Origin: RGIG3102 sp964507095
GTDB lineage: Bacteria; Bacillota; Clostridia; Oscillospirales; Ruminococcaceae
Direction of reading: 5' to 3'
NCBI GenBank assembly: GCA_964507095.1
Contig: CAZDOS010000001.1
Span: forward strand, 38,279 to 102,278
DNA length: 64,000 nt
The notes below the pieces were generated by a model that had not been told where the DNA came from, did not search any database, and saw only the letters and a program-made list of their open reading frames with translations. This document shows positions 56,462 to 64,000 of this stretch, one piece after another; the stretch's first letter is position 1; the number at the start of each line of letters is the position of its first letter. The position numbers were made by a program, and so were the translations under genes.

Positions 56462-56504
56462 ATATGCCCCATGCGTCTTGAAAAGAGTTGCGTGGGGCAT
56501 ATAA
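56462..56504 (+). promoter_or_regulatory. Promoter of the folT riboswitch transcript, embedded in an inverted repeat
   Basis: TTGAAA (56477-56482), 16-base spacer, TATAAT (56499-56504). An inverted repeat TATGCCCCATGC / GCGTGGGGCATA (about 56463-56500) covers the -35 to -10 region; its right arm ends in the -10 box. It may be a pepD terminator without a T run or an operator for the folT promoter. Confidence 0.6.
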
Positions 56505-56543
56505 TACTTAATGGACGGACAGTCCATAAACAGAATAAGAAAT

Positions 56544-56638
56544 GTAGAGTAGGCAGTCGGGCGTCAAGTGCTTCCGGAACGGGGAGTTGTCCGGAGGACG
56601 AATCAGGTATGAGCGGTCCGGCTGCCGCATCCCGCTAC
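56544..56638 (+). promoter_or_regulatory. Tetrahydrofolate (THF) riboswitch
   Basis: Conserved THF-I elements in order: GTAGAGTAGG, GGGCGTCAAGTGC, GAACGGGGAGTTGTCC, GGACGAATCAGG, GAGCGGTCC and TGCCGCATCCCGCTAC. The terminal GTAG/CTAC closes P1 (56544-56547 with 56635-56638). It lies directly upstream of folT, its classic target. High folate would lower folate uptake. Confidence 0.92.
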
Positions 56639-56662
56639 AAAACACAGTGATAGTTATTATCG

Positions 56663-56700
56663 CTCCTTTTGTGGTGGGCAATCGTGAAAGGAGTGTTTTT
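56663..56700 (+). promoter_or_regulatory. Expression-platform hairpin that hides the folT ribosome site
   Basis: CTCCTTT (56663-56669) is complementary to AAAGGAG (56687-56693), the folT Shine-Dalgarno sequence, and T8 follows. The same hairpin could sequester the ribosome site or act as a terminator; an ATG follows within 10 bases, which favours translational control. Confidence 0.7.
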
Positions 56701-56702
56701 TT

Positions 56703-57203
56703 ATGAACACAAAAAAGTTGGTCACGTTGTCCATGCTGGTTGCGATACAGGTCGTGCTGAGCCGATTCGTATCGATACAGATGTGGAATTTCAAGGTGGG
56801 GTTCGGGTTTGTACCGGTCATTATCGCAGCGATACGGATGGGACCCATAGAAGCAGGTATCTGCGGGGCAATGGCGGATTTCATAGGAGCGATGCTGTTT
56901 CCGACGGGAGCTTTCTTTCCCGGGTTCACGCTTACGGCAGCACTGATAGGAGTGGTGTACGGGCTGTTCCTCCACAGGGAACAGAGTTTCGTGAGGGTAA
57001 TCCTGTCCGTGGTGCTCAACCGGGTACTGTTCACCATTTTCCTGAACAGCCTCTGGATTTCCATGCTCTACGGCAGCCCCATGAGGGCGCTGATGACGAC
57101 CAGGCTGATCCAGCGGGCGATCATCATACCGGTGCAGACTATATGCATTATGCTTCTCGCTCCGCTTGCGCAGAGGCTGAAGAAACAGATGAATTTCAAA
57201 TAG
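56703..57203 (+). CDS. folT: Folate-specific ECF transporter substrate-binding subunit
   Basis: 166 residues, five or six hydrophobic helices. N-terminal MNTKKLVTLSMLVAIQVVLSRF, then GFVPVIIAAIRMGPIEAGICGAMADFIGAMLFPTG, and late MLYGSPMRALMTTRLIQRAIIIPVQ are typical FolT signatures. It captures folate and works with the shared EcfA/A'/T energy module, not in this window. Control by the THF riboswitch upstream confirms the substrate. Confidence 0.93.
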   Translation: MNTKKLVTLSMLVAIQVVLSRFVSIQMWNFKVGFGFVPVIIAAIRMGPIEAGICGAMADFIGAMLFPTGAFFPGFTLTAALIGVVYGLFLHREQSFVRVILSVVLNRVLFTIFLNSLWISMLYGSPMRALMTTRLIQRAIIIPVQTICIMLLAPLAQRLKKQMNFK

Positions 57204-57213
57204 GATGACAAAA

Positions 57214-57241
57214 CCCGGGGCGAAAGCCCCGGGCAGTTTTA
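57214..57241 (+). terminator. Terminator after folT
   Basis: 8-bp stem CCCGGGGC / GCCCCGGG with GAAA tetraloop (57214-57233), then CAGTTTTATT. Confidence 0.88.
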
Positions 57242-57256
57242 TTATTGCCGTAAAAC

Positions 57257-57697
57257 TCAGAACAGATAGCAGTACGCTGCTCCTATAGCTGTTCCCAGAA
57301 TAGCTCCGCAGAGGACCTGCAACGGAGAATGACCCACCAACTCCTTGAACTTCTTTTCAGCCGGAAGGTCCCGCCCCATGTCGTTGAAGATGCTGATCAT
57401 CTCATTTATGATCTTTCCCTGATTGCCGGTCTCTCTTCGAACGCCCATTGCGTCATACATGACGACGAAAGCAAAGATCACTGCAATGCTGAAGGAAGGG
57501 GACATGATTCCTTCCCTGATGCCTATGGACGTTGCGAGCCGGCACACTGTTGCGCTGTGTGAAGACGGCATGCCGCCGCTCCCAAGGGCGACCTTGAGAC
57601 TGACTTCTCGTCCGGTTATCATGTTTATGATTATCTTTATGATCTGAGCAAGTGCCCAGGCGATAAAAGACGGTATTAGATACATAAGCGACTCCAT
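57257..57697 (-). CDS. Divergent PAP2-family (DUF212) membrane phosphatase-like protein
   Basis: 146 residues, three or four hydrophobic segments. The signature SGGMPSSHSATVCRLA corresponds to the PAP2 PSGH/SH block, and VVMYDAMGVRRETGNQGKIINEM to the third block. DUF212 proteins resemble acid phosphatases of lipid phosphates; activity unproven. Ends LCGAILGTAIGAAYCYLF in the membrane. Confidence 0.87.
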   Translation of the reverse strand: MESLMYLIPSFIAWALAQIIKIIINMITGREVSLKVALGSGGMPSSHSATVCRLATSIGIREGIMSPSFSIAVIFAFVVMYDAMGVRRETGNQGKIINEMISIFNDMGRDLPAEKKFKELVGHSPLQVLCGAILGTAIGAAYCYLF

Positions 57698-57752
57698 TGG
57701 TTTGGTACAGATATTATAGCATCCGGAATATATAAATCAAACTAAAAAAAGG

Positions 57753-57797
57753 ATAAAAAACAATTAAGCCCCGGACATTTTCGTCCGGGGCTTAATT
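57753..57797 (-). terminator. Terminator after the amidohydrolase-fold gene
   Basis: Perfect 15-bp stem AATTAAGCCCCGGAC / GTCCGGGGCTTAATT (57762-57776, 57783-57797); minus strand continues GTTTTTT. Confidence 0.92.
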
Positions 57798-57814
57798 ACA
57801 CTGATTTACAGAAA

Positions 57815-58768
57815 CTATTTATCGATCCCAAAGAATTTTGCGGCGTTCTTGTAGAGCACCTTATCCTTGATCTCATCGCTGTAAGGCCAGGCTTCGACCT
57901 GCTTGATAAGATCTCCGAGAGGGATGTTGAGGTCGTTCCAGTTGGATGAGAAGAAGAACTTGTCCTGCAGATACGGAATCCAGTATCTGAGAGCCTCTAG
58001 TCCTCTGCCGTCCTTGAGGATGTTCTCAGGGGCGTTGGTCTCCATGTTGAGATATACATTCGGATGGCGGAGTGCAAGGCCTACGAATTCCTGTGTCCAC
58101 GGCCAGCCTGAAACTGATGCGATGATCTTCAGCTCAGGGAAGTCTCTTGCGACCTCGTCGACATATTTCGGGTGTCCGATATCCATAGGCACGGCAGCCG
58201 AAAGGTTCATGCTGCAGTAGATGAATACAGGAACGCCCAACTCGACTGCCTTTGCGTAAAGCGGGTAGTTGTGCTTGTCGTTTGCAGGGATGTGCGTGCG
58301 GAATCCCGTGATGTACAGAGCCTTGAGTCCAAGCTCCTTGACGCCTCTCTCAAATTCTCTTACCGCTTCCATTCCCTTCATAGGATCCACGAAACAGAAT
58401 CCTCCGAAACGGTCAGGATACTGGTTGACGAGGGAAGCCGTAACGTCATTGTCATGCGTGTTGTGACAGGTCATGCCCCATACCACGCCGATCTCATCGA
58501 GATACTTGACGTGATCCTCAAGGGTCGGTGCGTTTGCCTTTGCGGACTCGGTGATCTTCTTCATGAAGGCTTCACGGCCTTCCTCGGCAAGGATCCTGTC
58601 CATCTCCCGGAAGGTGAGTCCGATCTTTCTTTCAAGACCGCCGTTGAAATTGTTTCTGTAGCCTGCCCACAGATTCTTCGTTTCAGGAAGACAGAATCTG
58701 CACGCGCTGTTCACCAGATCCTCGGCGAAGCTCGGCATGTCAAGGCAGAGGTCTATCACTTTTCTCAT
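57815..58768 (-). CDS. Amidohydrolase-2-fold protein lacking the usual metal ligands
   Basis: 317 residues, TIM-barrel related to aminocarboxymuconate-semialdehyde decarboxylase and other amidohydrolase-2 enzymes. Typical outlines are kept: GFCFVDPMKGMEAVREFERG, DEVARDFPELKIIASVSGWPW, HPNVYLNMETNAP, and NAAKFFGIDK at the end. The expected HxH after the first strand is LCLD (VIDLCLDMP), the barrel His before GxPW is missing, and the final GSD is FSSNW. It may be a non-catalytic or differently active member. GGAGAC precedes ATG. Confidence 0.8.
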   Translation of the reverse strand: MRKVIDLCLDMPSFAEDLVNSACRFCLPETKNLWAGYRNNFNGGLERKIGLTFREMDRILAEEGREAFMKKITESAKANAPTLEDHVKYLDEIGVVWGMTCHNTHDNDVTASLVNQYPDRFGGFCFVDPMKGMEAVREFERGVKELGLKALYITGFRTHIPANDKHNYPLYAKAVELGVPVFIYCSMNLSAAVPMDIGHPKYVDEVARDFPELKIIASVSGWPWTQEFVGLALRHPNVYLNMETNAPENILKDGRGLEALRYWIPYLQDKFFFSSNWNDLNIPLGDLIKQVEAWPYSDEIKDKVLYKNAAKFFGIDK

Positions 58769-58905
58769 AGTTTGTCTCCTTCTTCTTAACTTTTAATCAA
58801 TTGTATCATATTGAAAAGACACATGAAATATGTAAAGAGCAAGTTGGCGATATATTCTAGGGGATTCTTCCGGAGAAAGCGAATTAAAGGAGAGGTAGGT
58901 TTGGT

Positions 58906-58934
58906 TTGAATAATGTGTGAGGTATATATATAAT
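58906..58934 (+). promoter_or_regulatory. Promoter of the coiled-coil protein-ung operon
   Basis: TTGAAT (58906-58911), 17-base spacer, TATAAT (58929-58934), 38 bases before ATG. Confidence 0.6.
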
Positions 58935-58972
58935 GGTATATATAGAAATAGTGAATGACAGGAGAGATCCTA

Positions 58973-60109
58973 ATGATATATATCAAAAATGTACAGGCGA
59001 AGAAGATAGGCGTTCCGGAAAACGCCCATAACAGCGCCAGGCTGTCCAGCAGGATAACCGACCCCGATACCGGAAATAAGATCGATTATACATATATCAT
59101 CAGCTATACAGACGAGGGAACGATAACGCTGTTTGACAAGGACCGCAGGGTGATCACCAGCGCTCCTCTGCTCAGGAGGATAAGGAGCAGCGCGGAGTAC
59201 AAGGCGAAGATCGAGAAGATGTCCCAGGACAAGTATGAGGCGATAAACGGCGCCGTCGATTTCTACAGGTTCATATACTACAGATCATGTCCGGTACTGA
59301 CAAGGCGGCAGCGGGATGCTCTTCCGAAGGCCATCGTCGAGATGGTGTATGTTCCTAAGCAATACCCGCATCCGAAGCCGGATATCAGAAAACTGAGATG
59401 GGATCTGCAAAAGCAGCGGGAAAGGGAAGTCAGCACCATACGGTTCTGGAGAAGAGACAAGCTGAGAGAGCAGTATGTCGAAGACAGGCTCAAGCGGAGA
59501 TACGAAGATGAGCTGGCCAAATGGAGACATGAGAAGGATCTGTTCGACATATATGAGTTGTCAAAGGTAAGGCAGTCGATCGATGAGCTTGAGGAGCAAA
59601 AGAGGCAGATCATGATCCTCCTTAAAGACGACCGGGCAGCAGTCGACAATGCCGTGGACAGTTGGACCAAGACACTTGAGTTCCCGTTTGATTTTACTTT
59701 TGAATACCGGATGTACGGAGACATGATCGCAGTGGACCTGCATGTACCTTCGCTTGAGGCCATGCCGGTGAGCATAGCGGAAGTGAGTGCTACAGGCATA
59801 GTAAAGGCAAAGAGCAGGAGCGAAAGGGACAGAAAGAGCGATTATTACCGATTCTGCGTAGGCCTTATGTTCTTCATGGCCTCGAATCTGTTCGACTGCG
59901 CGGTGGGAACGGATGACATCATCGTGTCGGTCTTTGCTGAGAACCCGTCTGAGGAGGAAGAGTGCCTGTGCTCTGCCAGGTTTGACCGAGAATACCTGTC
60001 AAAGTGGTCTACGGATGTCAATATGGATGATGCTCTTGAAAAGTTGGAACACAGGGTCAAGCGGAGGGGCGACCTGACGCTGAAAAAAGTCGAACCGCTG
60101 GTGTTCTAG
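58973..60109 (+). CDS. Hypothetical protein with central charged helix
   Basis: 378 residues, not recognised. ATG 58973 is preferred because AGGAGAG lies 7 bases upstream. The first 120 residues look beta-rich (YTYIISYTDEGTITLFDKD). The middle (about 135-225) is a highly charged helix, probably a coiled coil (KQREREVSTIRFWRRDKLRE). The C-terminal 130 residues return to a mixed fold with two Cys in ECLCSARFD. No signal or membrane segment. The next gene, ung, begins 14 bases later, so both share a transcript; a DNA-related role is possible but unproven. Confidence 0.75.
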   Translation: MIYIKNVQAKKIGVPENAHNSARLSSRITDPDTGNKIDYTYIISYTDEGTITLFDKDRRVITSAPLLRRIRSSAEYKAKIEKMSQDKYEAINGAVDFYRFIYYRSCPVLTRRQRDALPKAIVEMVYVPKQYPHPKPDIRKLRWDLQKQREREVSTIRFWRRDKLREQYVEDRLKRRYEDELAKWRHEKDLFDIYELSKVRQSIDELEEQKRQIMILLKDDRAAVDNAVDSWTKTLEFPFDFTFEYRMYGDMIAVDLHVPSLEAMPVSIAEVSATGIVKAKSRSERDRKSDYYRFCVGLMFFMASNLFDCAVGTDDIIVSVFAENPSEEEECLCSARFDREYLSKWSTDVNMDDALEKLEHRVKRRGDLTLKKVEPLVF

Positions 60110-60123
60110 AGAGGAAAAGACTG

Positions 60124-60801
60124 ATGGTAAAGTTTGGCAATGACTGGGATGAGGTCCTGAGAGGAGAGTTCGACAAGGAGTATTACCTCAGGCTCAGGGA
60201 GTTCCTGAAGAGGGAATACTCACAGCATCTCATATACCCGGACATGTATGACATATTCAACGCGATGAAATACACCTCTTACGGGGATACGAAGGTCGTC
60301 ATACTCGGGCAGGATCCCTATCATGAACCCGGGCAGGCGCACGGCCTTGCCTTTTCAGTGCAGCCGGGGACACGGGTGCCTCCTTCACTGATCAATATAT
60401 ATAAGGAAATAGAAAATGAGTACGGCGTAAAGATGCCATATGACTACGGCTATCTTGAGAGCTGGGCCAGGCAGGGAGTCCTTCTGCTCAACACCACGCT
60501 GACGGTGAGGGCTCACCAGGCGAACAGCCATAAGGATGCGGGCTGGCAGATATTCACTGACGATGTCATCGCAAAGCTCAATGAGAGACTGAAGCCGATG
60601 GTATTCATGCTCTGGGGGTCCAACGCAAGATCCAAGCTAAGCCTGATCGATTCCTCAAGGCATCTGGTCCTGACGAGTGCACACCCCAGTCCGCTCTCGG
60701 CCTACAGAGGCTTCTTCGGCTGCGGGCATTTCAGAAGGGCAAACGATTTTCTGGAGCTCAAGGGAATGGAGCCGATCGACTGGACAGTGAACAGAGCATG
60801 A
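60124..60801 (+). CDS. ung: Uracil-DNA glycosylase, family 1
   Basis: 225 residues. Removes uracil from DNA at the start of base excision repair. Motifs: VVILGQDPYHEPGQAHGLAFSV (catalytic Asp in the QDPYH loop), GVLLLNTTLTVRAHQANSH, WGSNAR and TSAHPSPLSAYRGFFGCGHF (DNA-intercalation loop with catalytic His). Complete and normal in length. Confidence 0.96.
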   Translation: MVKFGNDWDEVLRGEFDKEYYLRLREFLKREYSQHLIYPDMYDIFNAMKYTSYGDTKVVILGQDPYHEPGQAHGLAFSVQPGTRVPPSLINIYKEIENEYGVKMPYDYGYLESWARQGVLLLNTTLTVRAHQANSHKDAGWQIFTDDVIAKLNERLKPMVFMLWGSNARSKLSLIDSSRHLVLTSAHPSPLSAYRGFFGCGHFRRANDFLELKGMEPIDWTVNRA

Positions 60802-60873
60802 TCTTTCACTAATTGGATACAAATCGCTGCTATAATTACAGCAGCAAGAAGATAGAAACGGGGAGGAGTCATA

Positions 60874-61206
60874 ATGGAGCAGGTTATTAGAGCAGTCATC
60901 ATATTGGTAGTATTATTGCTTTTCACAGGCAGGAAGAACAGAAAGAGCGCCGGCGGTAACACGGCAAGGCCTGTTCAGCAGACACAGAACAGGAGAGAAC
61001 TCGACAGAAGACTGTCCGAGGGCAGAGCGAGACAGACAAGACAGACAAAGCGGAAGTCTGACCACAGCCAGGTGTTCGGACACAGTGATGATGATTACGA
61101 ATGCCTGAATGAAGCGCATGAGGTTAAGCACTATTCAACGCCCTATGTTGATGACGGAAAGGATCCTTGGCAGCAGAAAAGGGAAAAGGACCCTTGGGAA
61201 TTGTGA
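60874..61206 (+). CDS. Small membrane-anchored protein with C-terminal PW motifs
   Basis: 110 residues, unrecognised. One N-terminal hydrophobic helix (about 6-20), then a polar, Arg/Gln-rich middle. The end reads DGKDPWQQKREKDPWE, closely like the tail of the protein at 44003-44479. GGGGAGGAG precedes ATG. The gene at 61223 follows after 16 bases. Confidence 0.7.
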   Translation: MEQVIRAVIILVVLLLFTGRKNRKSAGGNTARPVQQTQNRRELDRRLSEGRARQTRQTKRKSDHSQVFGHSDDDYECLNEAHEVKHYSTPYVDDGKDPWQQKREKDPWEL

Positions 61207-61222
61207 GTGAGCCGCGTTAATC

Positions 61223-61762
61223 ATGAAAAGAGATCTTATGCATATACTACAGATCACATATGCCAGGCAGACCGGTTTTTCTCCGCGGATAGCCCTGGGC
61301 GTTTTTCGGGCACTGTCTTTGGTATTCAGGTATGCCCCTCCCACAGATATGGTGACCATAGTTGTCCTGACCATGGATGCGTTCAGGATATTTGAGACAT
61401 CTGCGATAAGAACACAGCCTTTAAGGGATGAGATTTCCCGGGAATTGAGAGAGACGAGGGCACTCTACATAAAGAATCTCCTGATGGCGCTTGCCGCCTT
61501 TGCCTTGATCATGTTCGCAGAATCAAGTGCGATGAAAAAAGGTCTTTCCGGTTATGGATACGCAGGTTACTGGATATGTGTGGCATGGGCAATAATAAGC
61601 CTTGTTGTTGCATTCCTGGACTACAGGAAGCGGCGAGAAAGAGATATTCGGATCACTGACAAGGTCGTTGCTCTGGAAGAGAGCATGGATGAAGAGGCAA
61701 GGAAAAGCAGGTATTACAGTTCAATTAAAAGGCAATGGGAAAAGATCCATGCTGTGAATTGA
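61223..61762 (+). CDS. Hypothetical membrane protein
   Basis: 179 residues, unrecognised. Two clear hydrophobic helices (NLLMALAAFALIMFAES and GYWICVAWAIISLVVAFLDY) near residues 87-135, with a basic N-terminus and a charged C-terminal helix (RKRRERDIRITDKVVALEESMDE). Probably co-transcribed with the PW-motif protein upstream. No obvious ribosome site; GTGAGTGAG is the best candidate. Confidence 0.65.
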   Translation: MKRDLMHILQITYARQTGFSPRIALGVFRALSLVFRYAPPTDMVTIVVLTMDAFRIFETSAIRTQPLRDEISRELRETRALYIKNLLMALAAFALIMFAESSAMKKGLSGYGYAGYWICVAWAIISLVVAFLDYRKRRERDIRITDKVVALEESMDEEARKSRYYSSIKRQWEKIHAVN

Positions 61763-61793
61763 ACCATGCAGGAAAACCAACCGATATATATTA

Positions 61794-61822
61794 CAGCCTT
61801 CCCGAGGGGATCGGGAAGGCTG
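61794..61822. terminator. Hairpin between converging genes
   Basis: Perfect 12-bp stem CAGCCTTCCCGA / TCGGGAAGGCTG (61794-61805, 61811-61822), followed on the plus strand by TTTCGCTCTTGTT. Confidence 0.78.
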
Positions 61823-61846
61823 TTTCGCTCTTGTTATGATCTGTAA

Positions 61847-62992
61847 TCAGAATTCATCAAAATACTGCGCGATGACAGTCGCTGCGAGCTGAAGCCCGAT
61901 CGGCTGTGAGTCGATCAGAAGATATTCTTCTCTTGTGTGCGCACCCTTGCCGTTGACGATACCGATCGTAACGCCCGGAATGCCCAGCGAGAGAGGGATG
62001 TTGGCGTCGGTGGAACCCGGGAACCTGAGATGCTTCTTGCCGGTGATCCCTTCGCAGATCTCCTGAACTGAAGAAGTGAACTTTTCAAATTCCTCCTCAT
62101 CAATCTTGCCCTTGCACGGACGCTTGCCGAGGATCTCAACGCTTACATCTATGCCCATTGCCTTGTAGGCCTCGATGACCTTGTTGAAGAAGTTTTCCAT
62201 TATCGCAAGGCTCTCCATGTTGTCGCTCCTGTACTCATAGAGCATGGATGCGTTCTGGGCTATGCTGTTGACGCTTGTGCCGCCCTCGATAGCTCCCACA
62301 TTATATGTCGTCTTTCCCATCGGCGGGACCTTCATGGTATAGAAGGTACCGATCATGTCTGCCAGTATGGCGATTGCGTTCCTGTTTCCGAAGTCTCCGT
62401 AGCTGTGTCCGCCCTCGGTCCTGACTTCGACCTTGTAGCGGTGGCTGCCCACAGCGTCGTTGCACACTGCTCCCATGTGACCGTCAAAGGAGATGAAGTT
62501 CTTGATCCTTCCCTTATAGTCCTCAAATATCTGCTTTGTGCCCTTCAGGTTGCCCAGACCCTCCTCTCCGGAGTTGGCTACCAGCAACAGACCCTTCTTT
62601 GGAACGAGTCCGTTTTCAAGGATGTATTTTGATACCATCAACAGTCCGGTCAGGTTTGCAGTGTCATCCGTTATTCCGGGGCATCTCGCATAGTTGCCGT
62701 CTATGACCAGCGGGAGCGGATCTGTGTCAGGGAACACGACGTCTGTGTGGGCCTGTATGACGGTGATCTCATCGCATCCGTCACAGTTCAAAGGGAGCAC
62801 CACATTCAGGGCACTGTCGATATATGACTGCGTTCCTCCGAGTTCGTCCCAAAAACGTTTTACCCACTCCGCTCTTTTCTCTTCGTGCCAAGAAGGAGCA
62901 GGGATCTGTGCCAGTTCACAGGTAATGTCAAAATGATATTTACCCATGTCTTCGAAATATTTCTTTGCCTTTTCGCTGATGTTCCTGTACAT
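61847..62992 (-). CDS. M20-family metallopeptidase (peptidase-T-like)
   Basis: 381 residues. Motifs: ELAQIPAPSWHEEKRAEWVKR, VIQAHTDVVFPDTDPL (metal His and Asp), GITDDTANLTGLLMVSKY (bridging Asp), VANSGEEGLGNLKGTK (Glu pair), GGHSYGDFGNRNA and PGSTDANIPLSLGIPG. Close to tripeptidase T or PepT-like hydrolases. AGGAGGATT precedes ATG. It is the fourth M20 enzyme of the window. Confidence 0.9.
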   Translation of the reverse strand: MYRNISEKAKKYFEDMGKYHFDITCELAQIPAPSWHEEKRAEWVKRFWDELGGTQSYIDSALNVVLPLNCDGCDEITVIQAHTDVVFPDTDPLPLVIDGNYARCPGITDDTANLTGLLMVSKYILENGLVPKKGLLLVANSGEEGLGNLKGTKQIFEDYKGRIKNFISFDGHMGAVCNDAVGSHRYKVEVRTEGGHSYGDFGNRNAIAILADMIGTFYTMKVPPMGKTTYNVGAIEGGTSVNSIAQNASMLYEYRSDNMESLAIMENFFNKVIEAYKAMGIDVSVEILGKRPCKGKIDEEEFEKFTSSVQEICEGITGKKHLRFPGSTDANIPLSLGIPGVTIGIVNGKGAHTREEYLLIDSQPIGLQLAATVIAQYFDEF

Positions 62993-63134
62993 TTTAATAA
63001 TCCTCCTGTCGTTGATTCAATTCTATCATATCAGAAAAAAATATGATACCGCAGCCGATAATCCGATTGAAAAAAAAGAACTGAAGTATTAGAATTTATG
63101 TATTGATATTTACATGATTAAGAGATGAGACAAG

Positions 63135-63881
63135 ATGAATTACACCGATTTGAAACTTATAAAGGTCACCGACAGGATATGGAGTCTTCCCAACTGGGAG
63201 GACAATGACTGGTGCACGCTGGCACTGGTCATAGGAGACAGGCACGTCATGATGCTTGACTCAGGCGCCAGCAAGAGGCATGTTGAATACTTCTTCAGCC
63301 AGCTCGAAATAAACGGTCTTCCGAAACCTGATATCTGTTCATTGAGCCACTGGCACTGGGATCATACATACGGCCTGGCATGGCTCGAGGACATGGGTAT
63401 TGTGTCCATAGCCAACAAGGATACGAATGAGCTTCTCAAGGCCATGCAGAAGTGGGAATGGTCAGACGAGGCCATGAAGAAGAGGATAAAGACAGGAGAG
63501 GATCTGGCTTTCTCCTATCCTCATATCAATGACGAGTACCCCGACAAATCACTCATAAAGATTGCGTCTGCGGATATCGTTTATGATGACGAACTGAATA
63601 TCGATCTTGGAGGAGTCACGGTCAGACTCAAGAAGATCGAGAACAGCCACAGCTATGACTGCTCCGTCATGTACATTCCTGAAGAGAAGGCCATCTTCCT
63701 CGGAGACATCATCTACGAGGATCTTCTCCCTGAACAGCCGCTCTATTATGCCGAGAGCCACAATAAGCTGATCACGGGACTCAGAAAGTTCGACTTCAAG
63801 TATGCCATAAGCGGACATCAGGAACTCATGGACGAAGGACAGCTGTACAGCATGCTGGCTGAAGCAGAGGTACTAGACTGA
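63135..63881 (+). CDS. MBL-fold metallo-hydrolase
   Basis: 248 residues. The metallo-beta-lactamase ligands are all present: SHWHWDHTYG (HxHxDH), NSHSYDCSVMYIP, FLGDII and ISGHQELM. Closest in pattern to glyoxalase-II-like or beta-lactamase-like hydrolases of unknown substrate. MKLIKVTDRIWSLPNW-type opening lacks a signal, so it is cytosolic. GATGAGACAAG precedes ATG. Ends with a strong terminator. Confidence 0.87.
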   Translation: MNYTDLKLIKVTDRIWSLPNWEDNDWCTLALVIGDRHVMMLDSGASKRHVEYFFSQLEINGLPKPDICSLSHWHWDHTYGLAWLEDMGIVSIANKDTNELLKAMQKWEWSDEAMKKRIKTGEDLAFSYPHINDEYPDKSLIKIASADIVYDDELNIDLGGVTVRLKKIENSHSYDCSVMYIPEEKAIFLGDIIYEDLLPEQPLYYAESHNKLITGLRKFDFKYAISGHQELMDEGQLYSMLAEAEVLD

Positions 63882-63915
63882 CCGCGGCAGCGGAAAACAA
63901 ACGTAAATAATCAAA

Positions 63916-63953
63916 GAGATTGCCGGGAAACGTTCCCGGCAATCTCTTTTTTT
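63916..63953. terminator. Terminator after the MBL-fold gene
   Basis: 14-bp stem GAGATTGCCGGGAA / TTCCCGGCAATCTC (63916-63929, 63933-63946), then T7 on the plus strand. It probably also stops the minus-strand gene at the window edge. Confidence 0.9.
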
Positions 63954-63962
63954 GGTCTTATG

Positions 63963-64000
63963 TCAAATGTGCTCGTAGTGCTTTGCGACGTCCTTGAGAT
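63963..64000 (-). CDS. C-terminal end of a minus-strand gene cut by the window edge
   Basis: The last codons read LKDVAKHYEHI and stop (TGA at 63965-63963). Codon choice (CTC, AAG, GAC, GTC, CAC, GAG) fits the surrounding genes, and the stop sits just before a bidirectional terminator. Too short to identify. Confidence 0.55.
   Translation of the reverse strand, partial: LKDVAKHYEHI

Noticed and set aside
1..64000. CRISPR arrays, transposases, integrases, prophage genes
   Set aside because: No regular spaced repeats and no protein with these signatures; the only sign of gene gain is the AT-rich island at 23.4-25.0 kb.

Overview
The window looks like a chromosomal segment of an anaerobic clostridial Bacillota. 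Signs of this are a 58-residue bS21, a T-box leader on aspS, a tetrahydrofolate riboswitch on an ECF-type folT, CsoR/CopA copper control, YqeG, YerB-like (DUF3048) lipoproteins, DUF896 and DUF4177 small proteins, strong AGGAGG-type ribosome sites and many TTGACA-17-TATAAT promoters. Heavy use of ATA and AGG/AGA codons in a moderately GC-rich background would suit the Anaerovoracaceae/Family XIII group, but that is a guess. Most of the window is ordinary core genome. There are no CRISPR arrays, rRNAs or insertion sequences.

Layout. 0.1-4.4 kb: a two-domain GT2 glycosyltransferase, a flavoprotein, a phosphodiesterase and an Asp/Glu racemase-family enzyme. 4.4-10.8 kb: rpsU, a membrane-anchored trigger-factor-like isomerase, a flavin-reductase-like protein, a DMT transporter, a CPBP protease, tadA, an M20 amidohydrolase and yqeY. 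10.9-18.5 kb: T-box-aspS, tRNA-Ser(CGA), small proteins, RidA, a second GT2 protein, an Lrp regulator and hflX. 18.5-23.4 kb: zinc-ribbon protein, MFS transporter, PfkB kinase, and a second racemase paired with an ornithine-cyclodeaminase-like enzyme. 23.4-24.97 kb: an AT-rich island with a 5'-truncated M23 peptidase remnant and an orphan lipoprotein.

25-30.1 kb is the most distinctive block: a stand-alone MetH-type homocysteine methyltransferase, an ASKHA/[2Fe-2S] corrinoid reactivator, a DUF2284 protein and a URO-D-type methyltransferase fused to its own corrinoid-binding domain. Together they could form a route from an unknown methyl donor through corrinoid to homocysteine. 30.2-33.7 kb holds ohrR and a CsoR-controlled copper operon in which copA is fused in frame to a CopZ-like domain that has its own ribosome site and ATG.

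33.8-50.7 kb: Fe-S protein, M20 amidohydrolase, HTH regulator, a phosphatase/HAD/hydrolase operon, an esterase, two DUF3048 lipoproteins separated by tRNA-Gly(CCC), Pfs nucleosidase, ychF, an asymmetric heterodimeric ABC exporter, trmB and rpsT. 50.8-64 kb: threonine-aldolase-like enzyme, a membrane-anchored EndoU-like protein with a translationally coupled acidic partner (candidate toxin-immunity pair), a DUF3100 transport pair divergent from pepD, THF riboswitch-folT, a PAP2-like protein, an amidohydrolase-fold protein that appears to have lost its metal ligands, ung, two small membrane proteins, a further M20 peptidase and an MBL-fold hydrolase. The edge holds the last codons of a minus-strand gene.

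Four M20-family enzymes, two racemase-family enzymes, threonine aldolase and RidA suggest a peptide- and amino-acid-using anaerobe.
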